Source: Muricea muricata (taxonomy: Eukaryota; Cnidaria; Anthozoa; Malacalcyonacea; Plexauridae). From it: 64,000 nucleotides of DNA. Below are positions 1-15,906 of the stretch, piece by piece. The notes beneath the pieces were generated by a model. It was not told the origin of the DNA. It did not search any database and saw nothing but the letters and a program-made list of their open reading frames with translations. Location: the NCBI GenBank assembly GCA_963855995.1, contig OY979725.1:8704883-8768882 (forward strand). Reading direction: 5' to 3'. Position 1 is the first letter of the stretch; each line of letters starts with the position of its first letter. Made by a program: the position numbers and the translations under genes.

Positions 1-2
1 TG

Positions 3-8
3 TTTATT
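3..8 (-). terminator. AATAAA polyadenylation signal of the poly-Asp gene
   Basis: AATAAA on the minus strand begins four bases after the TAG stop. It would make exon 2 the terminal exon. The very short distance is unusual, so it may not be the signal used. Confidence 0.4.
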
Positions 9-12
9 TCAT

Positions 13-2874
<2,862 letters not shown>

Positions 2875-2927
2875 GTCACTAGCCTGGTTAATTCGCATAT
2901 ACTGAAAAACAGAGCTTAGCGCCTTGG

Positions 2928-2935
2928 TTTTTATA
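2928..2935 (-). promoter_or_regulatory. TATA box of the poly-Asp gene
   Basis: TATAAAAA on the minus strand, 54-61 bp upstream of the signal-peptide ATG. The spacing allows a transcription start roughly 30 bp before the ATG. This is inferred from position only. Confidence 0.55.
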
Positions 2936-4914
2936 CGCGATTATGTAACGACAATCCTTTGCCGTTGTCAAAATAATATATCAAAAAAGGACCGGTTGAT
3001 GTTGCTTCAAGTACTGTTGGTATGCTCTTGGAGATTGCTGTTGTAAGTCCTATCGAAGGCATTTCATGATATTTGACCAACAATTAAAGTCAAGTTGAAT
3101 ATAAGGAATGGTTTCTATTAGACGTTTTATACTTTATCGCGAGTTTCATCAGTTCTATTTCGAATTCTCACTAACATTATGTGCGGAGTAAAGATACGTT
3201 CCTAAATTTAAAAATGCTGGTTTGCCAAGATGAACAGAATTGAAGGGAGTCGTTTTTGCTGAACACTGCAGCAAATAAATTATATTGCTTTGTTATGGCA
3301 ACCTTGTAAGTTTGGATTGACCAATGTCTGCAAGTGACTCGAACGTTGACCTGTCACGACCGACTATCCTTAACTGAAATGGGGGGGGGGGGGGGGGGCA
3401 GATAAGTCTGTATGAAGCTACTGGCTAAGACACTTATTCAAGCGTTTGCAAAATAAACTGATCTTTCACTGCAGAACAATAGAACGCATGATTATAATGA
3501 AGTCATTTACTGGAGGTCTTCTCAGTCTGCATGCGTTTTCATAGTGCTAGCCTGCATAATCGGCAGGCGGTCAGTTTTCAAAAGCCGCTTAGTCAACCCT
3601 TGATAAAAAATTAGATAATTACCCATAACCCTGGATGAAAAATTCAGTGCAAACGTTCCATCCAATTATTTATTGATAAGCATGGAGGCATTTCTTTACA
3701 AATTTTGCAAGATTACAAAAGTTTAAACAGTGTTAACCCTGCTTTGAACATGAATTGGAATTGGCCATTCATATATAACATGATATTTCGCCAGACCGAA
3801 ATTTTGCCAAAATTTAACTACTACAGAATATAGCATTTGACAATTTTAGCACACATAGTAGTATTCCATTTGTTTTTCATAAGATTTTCGCGTTATATAG
3901 GAGGCGAAACCTTCACTCATAGTTAATAATGAAAACGTTCTCTGCACAAAAAATACACGCCTTCGACTACCATGTAGTTTGTCATAGGTAACGGCCATCA
4001 CTACTAGCAGATTTTTAATCTACCTCTCGACTGGCAGTCGAAGGGTTATAGTTCCACAGTTTTTGATGTTTTTAGCAACAAAATTTTTAAAATACATGGT
4101 CTATATTTAAAACGCTACAAGCAGGCTAGTGCATTTTTAAAACGACGTAATCTTAGTAATATTTAAATGCACCCTTAGTGTATAATTGTCAAGAATGTCG
4201 AGTAACGTAGCCTAGGGGCATAAAATATGAATTGTATATTTTGATTTGTGAAAAAAATTTGTACATGATGAGTGATTGTAGTACTATTATAGTTTGGACC
4301 TCGCAATCATCGAGTGCAGATTGCTGATTAAATTAATTTAAAAAGACGATACTCTAATTTCTGTTTTCGTCGCGTCGCTCTTTGAGGAGGTAATATACGG
4401 TAACCAAGTTATATCGAATAAATGAAAAAAATGCTTTGTGGATATCAAGATAGTGTTCTCGGGGAAAATGGCTTGGGCTTTCTGTTGCTCTGGAGACCAG
4501 TGAGTATTCACGAATAGTATAATCGACAAATAAAAATACATGTTGGAATCCACGAAAATAAATTATCGGTATTGATTTCATTTAATTATCTCTTGTGCAT
4601 GCATCTGGCTTCTGCAGTGTTGGTCTATGATCTGAAGGCACACTGACACTCTCTAAAAGATAAGGAGCTTTATATGTGGAGGTGAGTTACTCGGCTAAGC
4701 GAGTTGAAAACTGCATATATCAACTCGCTTAGCCAGCAAACTCGCACCTAAATGACTCAGATAGCAACTCTTGACTACCTAATAATGTTATATACTCGTT
4801 AGAAGAATATGTTGCTCTGGCGTAGGACACTGTGCCAGCTATTATTGTAACTCTTTTTAGCAGTTTACAGGGCATTTGTACGTCTCTACACCTGAATCAA
4901 CGTGCATTAATTAT
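2936..4914. other. Gene-less stretch
   Basis: No exon with splice sites or a recognisable protein is visible. It contains an 18-base poly-G run near 3380-3398. It also contains a stem near 4683-4750, where GGCTAAGCGAGTTG pairs with CAACTCGCTTAGCC across a short loop; this looks like the end of a small inverted-repeat element. Confidence 0.5.
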
Positions 4915-5152
4915 GGTTCTCACCACTAGCGACACAAGCACAAGCTAGGAACAAAACAAACATATGAGCAGTAAAGTGTGCGACATAAGGATCGACATAA
5001 GCCCAAGCAACGAGATTACGAGCATAAGCTGTGGTGCAGCAAAAGCAAATTCAAAATTAAAAAGCTTCCTGCTTGGTCTTCCTCAACCTCTGAGGAAAAG
5101 TTATCTTTTGTTATGCTGCTTATCCTTATTCGCTAATGAGGGCCAGGCTTTA
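4915..5152. mobile_element. MITE family T, copy 1
   Basis: About 238 bp. One end reads TCACCACTAGCGACACAAGC and the other ends in ATCCTTATTCGCTAATGAGG then GCCAGGCTT, giving imperfect terminal inverted repeats. The inside shares CATAAGCTGTGG, AGCAAAAGCAAATTC, CCTCTGAGGAAAAGTTATC and TTATGCTGCT with copies at 8681-8910 and 16231-16450. No transposase frame is present, so it is non-autonomous. Confidence 0.7.
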
Positions 5153-8100
5153 CGTGGATACGAAAGGGTATTTCGGCCAGTTTAAACTCGCATGACTTAA
5201 GTCTAGCTCTCATGCATCGGCGACAACCATTGTCGGTAACCACTCATGGGTTAATTGCTTTGTGAATATTCTACCAAAAATGACTTCCGATCGTAGGGAA
5301 CTAGAATGCTAAAATTAACGAGCTGTACCATTGAAGTTCATCTTATTAGCCTGTTTTTAACAGACTGGGTTGCGTTCCATCGAACTCTATGACGATGTTC
5401 CCTTAACTGTCGCCGATGCTTTCCTCCTAGCAGATTGAACTATTTGATGGTAAAGACTCGAGATTAATGAATGCAACTTCATTCTTTGTATTGCAAATTC
5501 GCTCCCTTGTGTCCACCAGCAAGAGAAAATCGCCGGTAAATACGACCGTGGAACCAGCTAAGCTTTAAAGCTTGCGAGCAATCCTCTGCCGGCACGTCCC
5601 TTGGAATTGTTAATCAAGTGTGTAAAATATCAGCCGCAAGCCTTGGTTACAATCGAAATGATAAACAAACATAAACATAAGAGATCGAACGAAAAGTCCT
5701 TGTGCAGAAATATGTTAGTCATGCCGAGAAAAGTTTCTCATAAACAAATATATTGATGCGTGTCTCCCATGTAAACTGTAGTCATGGAACCTTGGCACAA
5801 AGACCAAACAAATACCTTTGAATTCTGTTAGGGAAGTGCCAGCTATAATCTGAGCAGTCTTTGAGGGAAATGGTGATCACGGATTGTAAAAAAGACTTAC
5901 TAGAGGCTGCCGAGGTAAGTAGAGAGTTCCTCTGGTACTAAGCAAATCATTAGTTTTCATCGGTGGTTGCAGAATTCTTAATGTCAATCATAATATAAGG
6001 TATACTCGCTTTGTATTTCGGGCATAAAAGATATTATTTATCATAAAATTACTGTACAACACAATTCATTTGACAACAGAATTTTTATTCGTTGATTAGG
6101 CTTACTTTTACATCTAAAGTTCTCTATAATCGCCCTAAGTCGTACTGAATTGCTTTAAAGTTCGGGCATAATTTTGAATCGGTTTAACAAGATTACGTCC
6201 ACTTCAGGTTCCAGGGCTGGCCTTTGATTTTGAAATGATTCTGTCATAAAAAACAAATATTCCATCGCTAAAGTCCAGGACTCAATCCTAGTCGCCATCC
6301 AGTTCAGATCAATTTTGCTTGAACTGTCCACATTTGCACGAAAACTTAACCAGTGAGTTAAGCGATTAACCTGACAATAGCGTGCTACAAACAAAAAAAT
6401 AGACCGATCTAAATTTTAAACCGATCCCAGATAACCTCTCAAGGTGGTCTAGTTTATAGTTGGTGGTGGTCTCGGATCAGTTTCAGCTCATTTTTTATCT
6501 AGATGGCCACTCGGTGATTTCATGACATGAATGAAATCGATCTTTTGTTCATCTGAAGTACTATTTAAAACACGAACAGGAGCGCTTTATCAAATATAAA
6601 ATGCAAGGCACGGCCATGCGTTTTATTTTTGATAAAGCAGGAATACGAACATTTCAAATCTTAAATACCCATCTAAAGCATTTAAGTTCGACACTGGAGT
6701 GATCTTGCAAGAGCAGCATTGAGTCATGCAGACGTCGAACATAATCTGTAGACAAAGCTAAACTGAAAAACTAAAATGAACTAATTAATAAAGTTAACAA
6801 AGCTAATTATTAATATCTATTTTTTTTCCTGTACAGTTTCATCATAATGTTACTTTTTTTACAAGAATTGCTCGGTATAATCGGTATAATTAAAAGAGTC
6901 TAGAAAATTTTTTAACCGTCAAAATTGACTTTATGCAATCTTTGCATTAGTGATCTAAACAAGAACAAATGCTGTGCGGCTTATACTTTAAGAAATCGCT
7001 GCTACCGGCAACTTCGTTTCCAACTACGTGATAGTTTATCTTAACGTTCCTACTAAAAATTATGAGGACGTCCATGAAATCTCTTGGCGGAATTTGTATT
7101 CTCAGGGGCATTTTCAGTGACTTTTAATCAAGTATTTTTAGCAGTAACCTTTGATCAAGTATTTTCACGTTGTTGGAGCGACGTTGGGACGTATAGTTAT
7201 ATTTCGTATCCGAAGCAGACTTCCAAGCAACATCGAAAAAAGTCTTTTTCAACTGATCCGAACACTTTATCTGGTTTTCCAAAACAGACTTAAACGTGTA
7301 CAAACGTATATAAATGTATAAACGCATGACAATTCCTATAATACCTAATGTTACAAAATTTTGAATTACCATTCAAACTCAAATTAGCCTAGTTATCTTC
7401 CTGTAGATTTTGACTACTTCAATTTCTTCGTGATATAATTATAATGGTAAATTATAACTGAAAAAGAAATAATTCAGATGGAAAATATACATTCAATATT
7501 ATTTTGCATGTTTTCGGTTAGTATTCTTGAAAGATCCCCAAAACTGTTGGGTTACTTCCAGCGTTCCAGTAAGAGAAAGCCTATGAACTGGCTTCATTTA
7601 CATTCTCATCCAACTCGTTAGTTCGGGCCATATGCAATGTGCCACTAGAGAATCCATAAGTGCTTCAAGTGCACATGAAACGATTTTTCATTTTAGAATC
7701 ATAGAGTTTTATAGATGTGCGATCATCATCGCAGTGTATGGAGACGTTTAAATACATGGCCGTGAGGCAAAAAAAGAACTGTCCGGCAACTGCATGAGAA
7801 CGAATTTTACACCTAAGGTTTTACCTTAAGCAAATTCTGTCAATAAACATGAAATACAACTCTGGAGAGACTTCATTTTGGTGCAGTTTTGTTCCCAGGG
7901 TAAGGCAGTTTTTTGCCTCACAGCTACCTTTTTCAAGAGAAAACAGTCCCCTAGCTTAGCATCATGGTTTCAAAATTAAATTACACCGCGGTAATCAGTG
8001 AACAAAGAATTCTACGATTCTGAAAAAAACCATTTCGTGTCATATGCATACACTTGAAGTCTAGTCTCGTACTTGAAAAACTTTTTCGTCCATAAAAAGT

Positions 8101-8432
8101 GAACTACTTCAAGATGCTAAATACCCAAAATATTGAACAATATACACTTATCATTGTATGCCTGAATAGGATACTAAATAGCTCTAAATATAATCTACAT
8201 ATGGAATACCTCAATTATATATAAAATATCCAGGATATCGGAATCCCCTGGACCTCAGGACCCGCAGTTTTTGATTTTTTGGACTTACATTCATGTTCTG
8301 CAAGTTCTTATCAAAAGTCAAATGTTTGATCGACCTTTTGATATGTTTTCATTTTTACATCACAATTTATTCTCTTCGGATAGAATTGAAACAAATAGCC
8401 TTTACTTCTTGGATATCAGTGTGACCAATGAG
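5153..8432. other. Gene-less stretch
   Basis: No coding exon is supported. A 15-codon ATG frame at 5870-5914 ends at a perfect GTAAGT donor but has no partner exon. A fragment near 6545-6650 (ACTATTTAAAACACGAACAGG, then GCGCTTTATCAAATATAAAA) belongs to the same repeat family as the block at 45450-45640. Confidence 0.45.
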
Positions 8433-8532
8433 ATATAATGGACCTAAAGAGCAAAGACCTACCACATAATAATGGACCTAAAGAGTAAACACCTACCACA
8501 TGATAATGGACCTAAAGAGTAAACACCTACCT
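8433..8532. repeat. 34-bp tandem repeat, about three copies
   Basis: ATAATGGACCTAAAGAG recurs at 34-bp spacing (ATGGACC at 8438, 8472 and 8506), with one or two base changes between copies. The array lies in non-coding DNA. Confidence 0.9.
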
Positions 8533-8680
8533 AATATGAACACGTTTTGTGATTGGTTTTCAGAGACAATAGTGATCAGTGTTTATGATTGGTTCCTTAT
8601 AATTTTAATTTCTATGTCTTTCATTGTCTTGATAAACCAATTACAGCTACTGTTCGTATAGGTAGGTAGTGACCTGAGTT

Positions 8681-8910
8681 AAAGCCTGGTCCTTAGTGGC
8701 GACCTGAGCATAAGCACAAGCTAAAAACAAAGAAATGCAGTGACGTAAGCATCGACATAAACACAAGCATATAAGACTGCCAGCATAAGCTGTGGGAGAG
8801 CAAAAGCAAATTCGAAAGAAAATTCATTGTGTTCGTCTTCGTAAACCTCTGATGAAAAGTTATCCTTTGTTATGCTGCTAATGTAGTGTCGCCAGTAAAC
8901 ACCTGGGTTA
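8681..8910. mobile_element. MITE family T, copy 2
   Basis: Starts AAAGCCTGGTCCTTAGTGGC and ends GTGTCGCCAGTAAACACCTGG. It shares ordered internal blocks with copy 1 (CATAAGCTGTGG, AGCAAAAGCAAATTC, CCTCTGATGAAAAGTTATCC, TTATGCTGCT). Confidence 0.7.
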
Positions 8911-9834
8911 ATGACTGACTTAAATATAGCTCAGAAAAGAAAAGATATGGGTCTAGATCATTGTCGCATCGCCAAGAAAAACTTCGCTGTGATCAAAGGA
9001 TGCTTTGTTTGGATGCATAAATTACAAAACACTCATACTTATTACGAAAATCGTACCGTGTTGTCGACCTGGTGACGTAATAGATCTTAAGTTCTCTAAT
9101 CTTCTGCTTTCTAATCGAGAATAGGAAGTAAACAGAAGGGCCACTCGAAGTTTGTGTTTCCTCGCATGTTGCATTACGCATGTTCAATATGCTGGTTCCG
9201 GTCAGACAATTGCACTTTCTGGCCAATGGAAACACTGAACTGACTATTCTGACATTATTCTGGCCAGTCAGTTGCATAAAAACAGGGGGACACGTTGTAC
9301 TGCTGGGTGGCCAGCAAAATGGCATTACAAAGATGTGTAGACAAAAGTTCTTTTGTGGTGAAGGAATTTGTATAGCAGGAAATCTTGTGAAGTGTAGTAA
9401 GAAGTCGAGTGGGGTTCCAAGGTGCTAGAACAACATTTTTTAAACTCTGAAGTCTTCCCAAGATTTCCTCAGGCTAAACTGATTTTGGCAAAAGTTGCAT
9501 TACCACAGTTTGTTAAAGAAACTTCCGACCTTTTGTCTATGTCAAATAATGTTCTCCTTCAACGATTGGCGAAAGTATGTAGCCGTCACAAGTGATAAAA
9601 CAAGGCTCGGATCAAACATTCTTTTTCATGCGCTGAACCAAATACGGTTGGGTTTGATACTGGAGCGACCATCCACTTATCCAGCGACGTCAAGTAAGAC
9701 GTCGAACATAATTGACAGGCACTCAAGACAGAATTTTGTAAACGTGCGTGCACCTGAATTACAAGACACAATAAAAACTAGAATTAAATTTAAGATTACA
9801 TTGATAATGAGTGAACTTCGACAACACATACTCG

Positions 9835-9975
9835 AACCGACCTGACACGGCCGCTTGGTAACAGGTTCGATCCCCACTTTGGTTTGGCATATTTTTTTAG
9901 CCTATCCAGTGCGGATATAAACTTAGAGTAACACCACAACATCATTTTCACCTGAGTACATGCATGGCAACAGCC
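9835..9975 (+). mobile_element. tRNA-derived SINE remnant
   Basis: An internal-promoter-like box B (GGTTCGATCCCC) is followed by a GGCATATTTTTTTAGCC block and GTGCGGATATAAAC, then AGAGTAACACCACAACATCA. The same tail appears in the copies at about 28000-28110, 45975-46105 (inverted) and 58795-58895. The tRNA head is too damaged to fold. Confidence 0.6.
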
Positions 9976-10499
9976 AAGACACAATAAAAATCATAATGCT
10001 TTTTCAATAGAAACCGTTCGATATAAATGTGGAAGAAAGTATCGAATTTGCAGACTCTTTGCCTTGTAGTACTGTCTAAAACTATAAGGTGAACAGAAAA
10101 AATCCCTTTCTGTCACGAGCGATGTAAACAGGAAACCCCTAGCTATTAGAAAATATATATACTGACGAAGAAATCGAGTGAGGTGATTCTCCAAGCCAGT
10201 GCCACAGTACAAATGAACTTTTTTCAAACAGATACTAAATAATTCCGATTCAGCTTTATCATATAACTAAAGGCATCACAATTATTACTTAAGTTTCTAG
10301 TCTATAAGTCTTGACTGTTTTACATACTAGATGCAAAAGTAGGTCATTCAAATTCAAATTAGTCACATATTAGGCTGTTTTTTTCGAGATAACAGGATGC
10401 AAAAATCAGTTCGGTGCATAAAACAGTAGATCCTTATAGTAATAAATTGTATAGTTCTTGACAGCCCTAAATTGCTTCGATGGGTAAAAAAGTCGTGAA

Positions 10500-10735
10500 T
10501 TGTACGCTCCAGAGGCCAGTGGATAGCGTTATATACGCGGAATAGTGGTTTTTTACACGACTATAGGAAGACATGAAAAGCAACGACGCCAGGGATATTG
10601 AGCTCGCAAGCGATAAATTTTAACTGGAAAATGCTGAGCATTAATATAGATTTTACCAGTTGCTGAGCATGTTCGGAAAGTTTGAGAATATGCATTACTG
10701 GTGGGCAGCACCATCACCTTTCGTACAACCGACCC
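10500..10735. repeat. Interspersed repeat with GGATAGCG core, copy 2
   Basis: Contains GGCCAGTGGATAGCGTTATA, GCCAGGGATATTGAGCTCGC, a GATTTTACCAGTTGCTGAGC block with GTTCGGAAAGTTTGAGAA, and CTTTCGTACAACCGACCCAA. It matches the copies near 2400 and 36000. Confidence 0.6.
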
Positions 10736-12743
10736 AAGACGTTTCAATAGAAAGTTTATCAATGCGCACGGCCAAAGCTTTTTATTTTTGAAATGGAGTG
10801 CAGCATCCATGACATGATGTGGACATAGATGTTTCATTCCTTAAGGTCATCTTCATTCTTAACATTTCGTGTTGCCATTGTATCTTATCATGCAGTAAAC
10901 TACTTTCAATAGGGCAAAATAAAAATTATAGGGTTTGCGCTGAAAAAAATCAAGCCGAATTAACATACAGGTATATTCGGAAAAGTAGGTCTATTCGAAA
11001 AGAAAGCTTTAATAAACACTACTTTTTGCTAGCTATGATTCCAGATTTTCTAGGTTCACATTGAGAAATTTTTAAAAGTCTCGGGAAGCTCTCAGAAAAA
11101 GCACACTACAAAGTTTTTGCACTCATTAGAATTATAACTTAAATAGAACAATGCAACTGAAAAGCACAAAATTGAGTGAACCAATTGCATACCATTATTT
11201 GCTCTGGGTAAAATTATAGTCAATTTACCCTGACTTGTGTACATATTTAACTCGATTTCTCGGGGTTAATTTATAATGATGCTTTAGAGAACAGTGTAAT
11301 AACACCCGCTTTTTACGTTTTCTAAAACTGGCAAATAATGGACAAATATTATTGCACAAATTACTATAAGCATGCATATGCATATTAAGTTACTAATGAA
11401 ATGAATCCTTATGAAACTCTGACAGTGTCCTCTGGAATTATAAAAATACTGATGATAAGGCGTATAGACAAAAGCTCTTTTTTGTCACGAACGAGATGCT
11501 CCAAGGTGCTTGAGTGAAGTTTTTTCGACTCGGTAAAAATGCAAATACTATAGGGTTCCGTTTCCGGCATTATTTCAGAAAGCTTCTGACTAGTTGACAT
11601 ATTACAAAGAAAACAACAGTAAAGTTCCAAGCACCAAACAGCTCATGCGATGAGAATTTTTCTAGTTGATCCAGATTTTGACTGTTGTGAAAACGTTTAA
11701 AAACAACCCCGTGTGCACATTGTGTAAGTCTTCTTCCTAAAACTTCATTCAATCAGATCTAAAATCACTAAATTTTGAAAAATATGTTTACCGAATATGC
11801 AACTCTAAACTGACAACTTTAAACTTTATCTTTCCACGAGTTGACAATTAAGTCGTGTTTGAACCGATTGTCCAAAGTCATTAGAACAAGTTTAAAAAAA
11901 ACGCTTTTAAAAATCTGTAACGCGTTTGATGGGACTATCAGATTTGTTAAAAGTTGTTCCAGCAGGACTAATAAAGTTATGACGCAACAATATTGTGACA
12001 GGCTTGTGTTGTTAGCTCGTCGCAACAGGTCTTCATCAGAGTTGTAGACGGGGTCTAATGTTCTTTCAAGCCAAGGAATACACATTGTTACAAGTTGTTG
12101 AAAGCGTGGGGAAGGAAGTGTGAACACAAGTTGTTGACCGCCTCTTTTCAGACTTACTACAAAGGGGTCATTGCGTGTGTACTATAAGAATCATGACTCA
12201 TTCGTTCAACGTTATAATTAATGCAAAGGAAAGTAACTTTATTGACACCGGATGACATTGTAACTTGGTTGGTCTATATACTTTGTTTGGTGATGACTGC
12301 ATGTATGATGACGAATTCTGTTATTGTTCCACCTTCAAAAAGTCGTTAATAATTTATGATTCAAAACAAATGCATGTTTAATTATATAAGATAATGAATT
12401 GTCTTGATTAGCGTAAACTTTAATCGGAATTTTTTAAACTTTTTACATTCAGTTTTTTAATACAATTTATTTGAGCGACTGTTAGACTGCGCTTTTGAAG
12501 TTGTGTAACAAATTCGTGTCTGTTCTTTGTCAGTGTACATGCAAAGATACTCGAATTTTTGTACACTGCTAAAGAAGGCCGCTCATTTATCAAACATTTC
12601 GAAACAGAAATGTTTCCGACCAACACCTTTTGGCATTTAGGATCACATGGTCACAATATGCATATAAGTGCTCGAAAATTGCATTCTGCGCAAATTGGAC
12701 TGCTGCCTCGCTCGCTTTAGACTCGCCTGCTTTGTAGCAATGG

Positions 12744-13750
12744 TAAAGCCTGGTTCATGTCTGGTTCATATTTGTCGTATGAATCGGCGATGACTTCTTT
12801 TGGCCGATGTGATTGAGTGAATTTTATACCATTGCAAAAGCAATCTAATATTTGTCCTATTGTTAAGTATTCTTTTATTCAGACTTTCTACGCGAGGTAG
12901 TGGATCTTTACAGGTATTAATTCTACAGTTCAAAAGGTCGTCTTCTTCTTCTGAGTTTGTTGGTCTGTCTTGTCTTGTCTTTTCTGTCTGTTCGTTTGAG
13001 TAGAGTTTTCACTTCTCGGCTACTCTGCAGCTACTGTTGAGATTCAGCTGAGGCTGTCTTTTACACTCACGGTCGTAGGAGTTTTTGTGCATGTGAACAG
13101 AATGGTGGGCTGGTGTGGGCTCAGCCAATCAGGTTCTAGGTTGTTGGCTTCTGAACTCTCCGCCAGCTCTCTTCCTTTGTTTGTTTTAAGGCGTTGTCGC
13201 ACTGTCTCAGTCGGTCGTATGCTCCGTCAATATTATTTTAAAAATGTTCAAAACTTAACTTATTTCGTTGATTTCCTTAGTAAAACTTAATATCTCTATA
13301 TATATGAACTCAACTTCAATGTTTGACTTTTACTTTCCTACAATTTTACAATACTACATTTTTATGACGTAACACCTTTATTACCTGGCCGCGCGAAATG
13401 CCTCTACAAATGATTGACGGGAAAGCCTCAAAGATGTGCACGAGTAAGTACAAAGTTTGAGTTTCATCGGAATTTTCCTTATTTACAACAAAACAGTATT
13501 TCCCTTTTATCAAACAATGACCCGTTCAAGTACACTACTTATACTGTGACAGTAACCGAAGAGATAACTGACATGTTTGTGCAAGATCCCAATTTAATTT
13601 CCTTTATGCACTTGCAAAAACAAACATGCCCATCATCTTTCCATTAATTTACTGCTTGATAACACTATACTTTAATTTGTTCACATATTCATTCACATAC
13701 GTAAGAAGGAGAAAATGCCTGATCCTTACGACAAGTGTGAACCAGGCTTA
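12744..13750. mobile_element. About 1-kb inverted-repeat element (family U, long copy)
   Basis: Left end TAAAGCCTGGTTCATGTC; right end GACAAGTGTGAACCAGGCTTA. The ends are inverted repeats. The left 110 bp (TGGCCGATGTGATTGA, TTGCAAAAGCAATCTAAT) and the right 60 bp (ATTCATTCACATACG) match a 160-bp element at 42129-42290. The core has pyrimidine-rich DNA but no transposase frame. Confidence 0.65.
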
Positions 13751-13967
13751 AAACACATGAAAACGAATTGTTACAAAGACAAAATTCAAAATCAATGTAC
13801 TTAAATAGTGGATCAATGACTTCGCCTATATTAATGTTTCATCACAAGGAAACCACTTCTAATACTTCGTTACAAAAAAAACTTTCACTATTGAATGTTT
13901 CACTACTTGTACTTCTGATCCAGACGTAGCCTGCAGAGAATGTGACTAGTATGTATTTTAACACGGA

Positions 13968-14152
13968 ACATTTCGAAATCTGATTACAGTTTTCCGTGCA
14001 TAATACAAAAGTATGCAAAATTCGCAACCTTCATACTGTTCACAGGACTATATTTTCCACACTTTAAACTTCACAATTCTACTAAATATAGGATGCTCTT
14101 TTCAGCTGTGCTAATGAATATCCCTGATTCAAAAATTTGTCTAAAAGGGGAG
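13968..14152. repeat. Arm of a foldback element related to 29683-30060
   Basis: Contains AAACTTCACAATTCTACTAA, GGATGCTCTTTTCAGCTGTG and AAAAATTTGTCTAAAAGGGG. These match, in order, the right arm of the foldback element at 29683-30060. A related arm is near 14680-14770. Confidence 0.55.
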
Positions 14153-15166
14153 TTGTCCGCTGTATTTAAGTAACTTCTGTCAAAGAACAGTCGCTATGCG
14201 GTTAACTTGAATATAAAAGGGCATCAGTATTTTTACTCACCCTGTATAACGTATTTTAGTAATTTGGGAGCTCCAATTGCTTTGAAGTATAAGGGTTGGG
14301 TAAGAGCATGAAGTCGTGTACTCATAATGTGCCAATGAATGATGAATAATCCGAGTTTTTCGCCCAACACTTGTGGAGGATTTCCGGGGTAGCTAAATAC
14401 TGTTCGTTCGTTGAGATAAACACAGTCTTTGCCAATTAGACAGTAAAAAAGAATGAAATTTGAATTAATCAGAATAGACAATGTGCAGAACATGATTAAA
14501 CCAGAATAGACAATGTGCAGCACATGATTAAAAATGATTAATGCCAAACAGACGATGAACATGATTAAAATATTAAATCATAATAAAATTAAATTATTAA
14601 TTATTTATTGAATCGTGATGAAATTATTCGGAGTTTCTATTATTTTGTACTTTATTAAATTACTTAGTGGTTACCAAAAATGCTAAAAATTGTAAGAAGT
14701 GTAGTCTTTCAAAATTTGCAGAATTTTGTATTACAATATAATTGTATTACGTGCGAAACATTCAGCATTTGCAAACTTAGCGAAGCCATATATTTTACTT
14801 CGGCCTATATTGGGCGGGAATTAAAATTGACACAGTATTGCCTGGATAGTAAAATTATAATAAATCTTCTTAGCCATGCAATCCAAGTTAATCGTTTCTC
14901 ATGACATGGCGAGCAATTAATGGCATTTTCTTTTCTTATTTGCTGTTTTAATAATGAGGTGAAAACAATTGATTCACCTAATATTTACTAAATTATTCTT
15001 CAATGTTTATAACAGTGGGAGTGCTGAAAAGACCCAAAACATAGTACTTTTTACTGCATGTGAACGAATTCTTTCTGCAGATAAAACATCGAACGGGTTA
15101 GGGCAACAGAACTTTAATTTTAATTCGATTATTTAATTACCTTTTTATACACACTATATGAGGAGT

Positions 15167-15203
15167 ATTAATATTAATATTAATATCAATATCAATATCA
15201 ATT
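15167..15203. repeat. (TATTAA/TATCAA)n hexanucleotide microsatellite
   Basis: ATTAATATTAATATTAATAT passes into ATCAATATCAATATCAAT: two related 6-bp units in series, in non-coding DNA. Confidence 0.85.
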
Positions 15204-15712
15204 GAACGCGCTCCAGCACTTAAAAATTCCATTACGTTTCTTTATACACATGCGCTGTGAATCGCGAACACTTTATTCAATTGATTAGCTACTACATTTT
15301 TTTCATACTGGACCATTCCTGAAGTTCTATTGATTTTGTTCGCTTTTAATCGATGTCCTCAATTTTGATACAAATTACGATACTAACTACCAATTTGGCA
15401 ATCCCAAATTTACCTCTACCTCTCAAATTGTAACCAAACACGATGACATCAATCCACACAGAGGGTTTCCTTTGTCGTCACTGAAGGTAACATAAAGATA
15501 TCTTGTGTACTTTGTTTTTTACTCAGTAATAATAAAAAATCATCAGTTTGCCAAAAGATGTTGTGAACGGAAGACAAATGCTCTCGACTCTTGAGAGGTT
15601 GAAAATTACAAACTTGAAGTGCGGAAACTGCATAGCATTATTGTAGCTATTATCCAAAAAACGACAGTTCCTCTACAAACAAAAACTCTTTGCGCCGTTC
15701 ACTGCGAGCTAG

Positions 15713-15732
15713 CTCGCGCATAAAAGCGCGAG
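15713..15732 (+). promoter_or_regulatory. TATA-like box inside a perfect inverted repeat
   Basis: CTCGCGC-ATAAAA-GCGCGAG: a 7-bp perfect inverted repeat with the TATA-like ATAAAA exactly in its centre, 44-63 bp upstream of the ATG of the Arg-rich prepropeptide. An ATG at 15738 opens a 13-codon frame whose TGA overlaps the main start (ATGA). It probably lies upstream of the transcript start. Confidence 0.55.
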
Positions 15733-15775
15733 AAAACATGCAAGCTAACCAGAGGGAATCGAAGCAGCCATCACG

Positions 15776-15906
15776 ATGAAGTCTTGGACAGTTCTAGCCC
15801 TGCTGTTTGCAATCTGCGCTGTGCTCGTCAGTGTTGGACACAGTGAAGAAACTGAGGATGATTTCGTAATACCACATCTCGGAGATGAAGAGAACGAAGA
15901 CGAAAT
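15776..15906 (+). CDS. Arg-rich prepropeptide exon 1: signal peptide and acidic start
   Basis: 43 codons plus two bases, ending GACGAAAT|GTAAGC. The ATG context is CACGATGA. Most of the exon is the signal peptide followed by Glu/Asp-rich sequence. Confidence 0.78.

Larger units (their letters stand above)
8911..12743. other. Gene-less, repeat-rich stretch
   Basis: Apart from the SINE and the GGATAGCG repeat listed separately, I see no coding exon. Short frames at 9180-9428 and 11819-12127 lack splice context and family similarity. The second overlaps a block with AACAAG and TTGTTG motifs that resembles repeats at 39130-39380. Confidence 0.45.

Noticed and set aside
5870-5914. Short ATG exon (MVITDCKKDLLEAAE) ending at a perfect GTAAGT donor
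   Set aside because: No partner exon, promoter or similarity was found; a chance donor after a short frame is likely.
12960-13290. Plus-strand frame 13087-13290 in a pyrimidine-rich region, considered as a gene
   Set aside because: It lies wholly inside the inverted-repeat element at 12744-13750, without motifs or splice signals.
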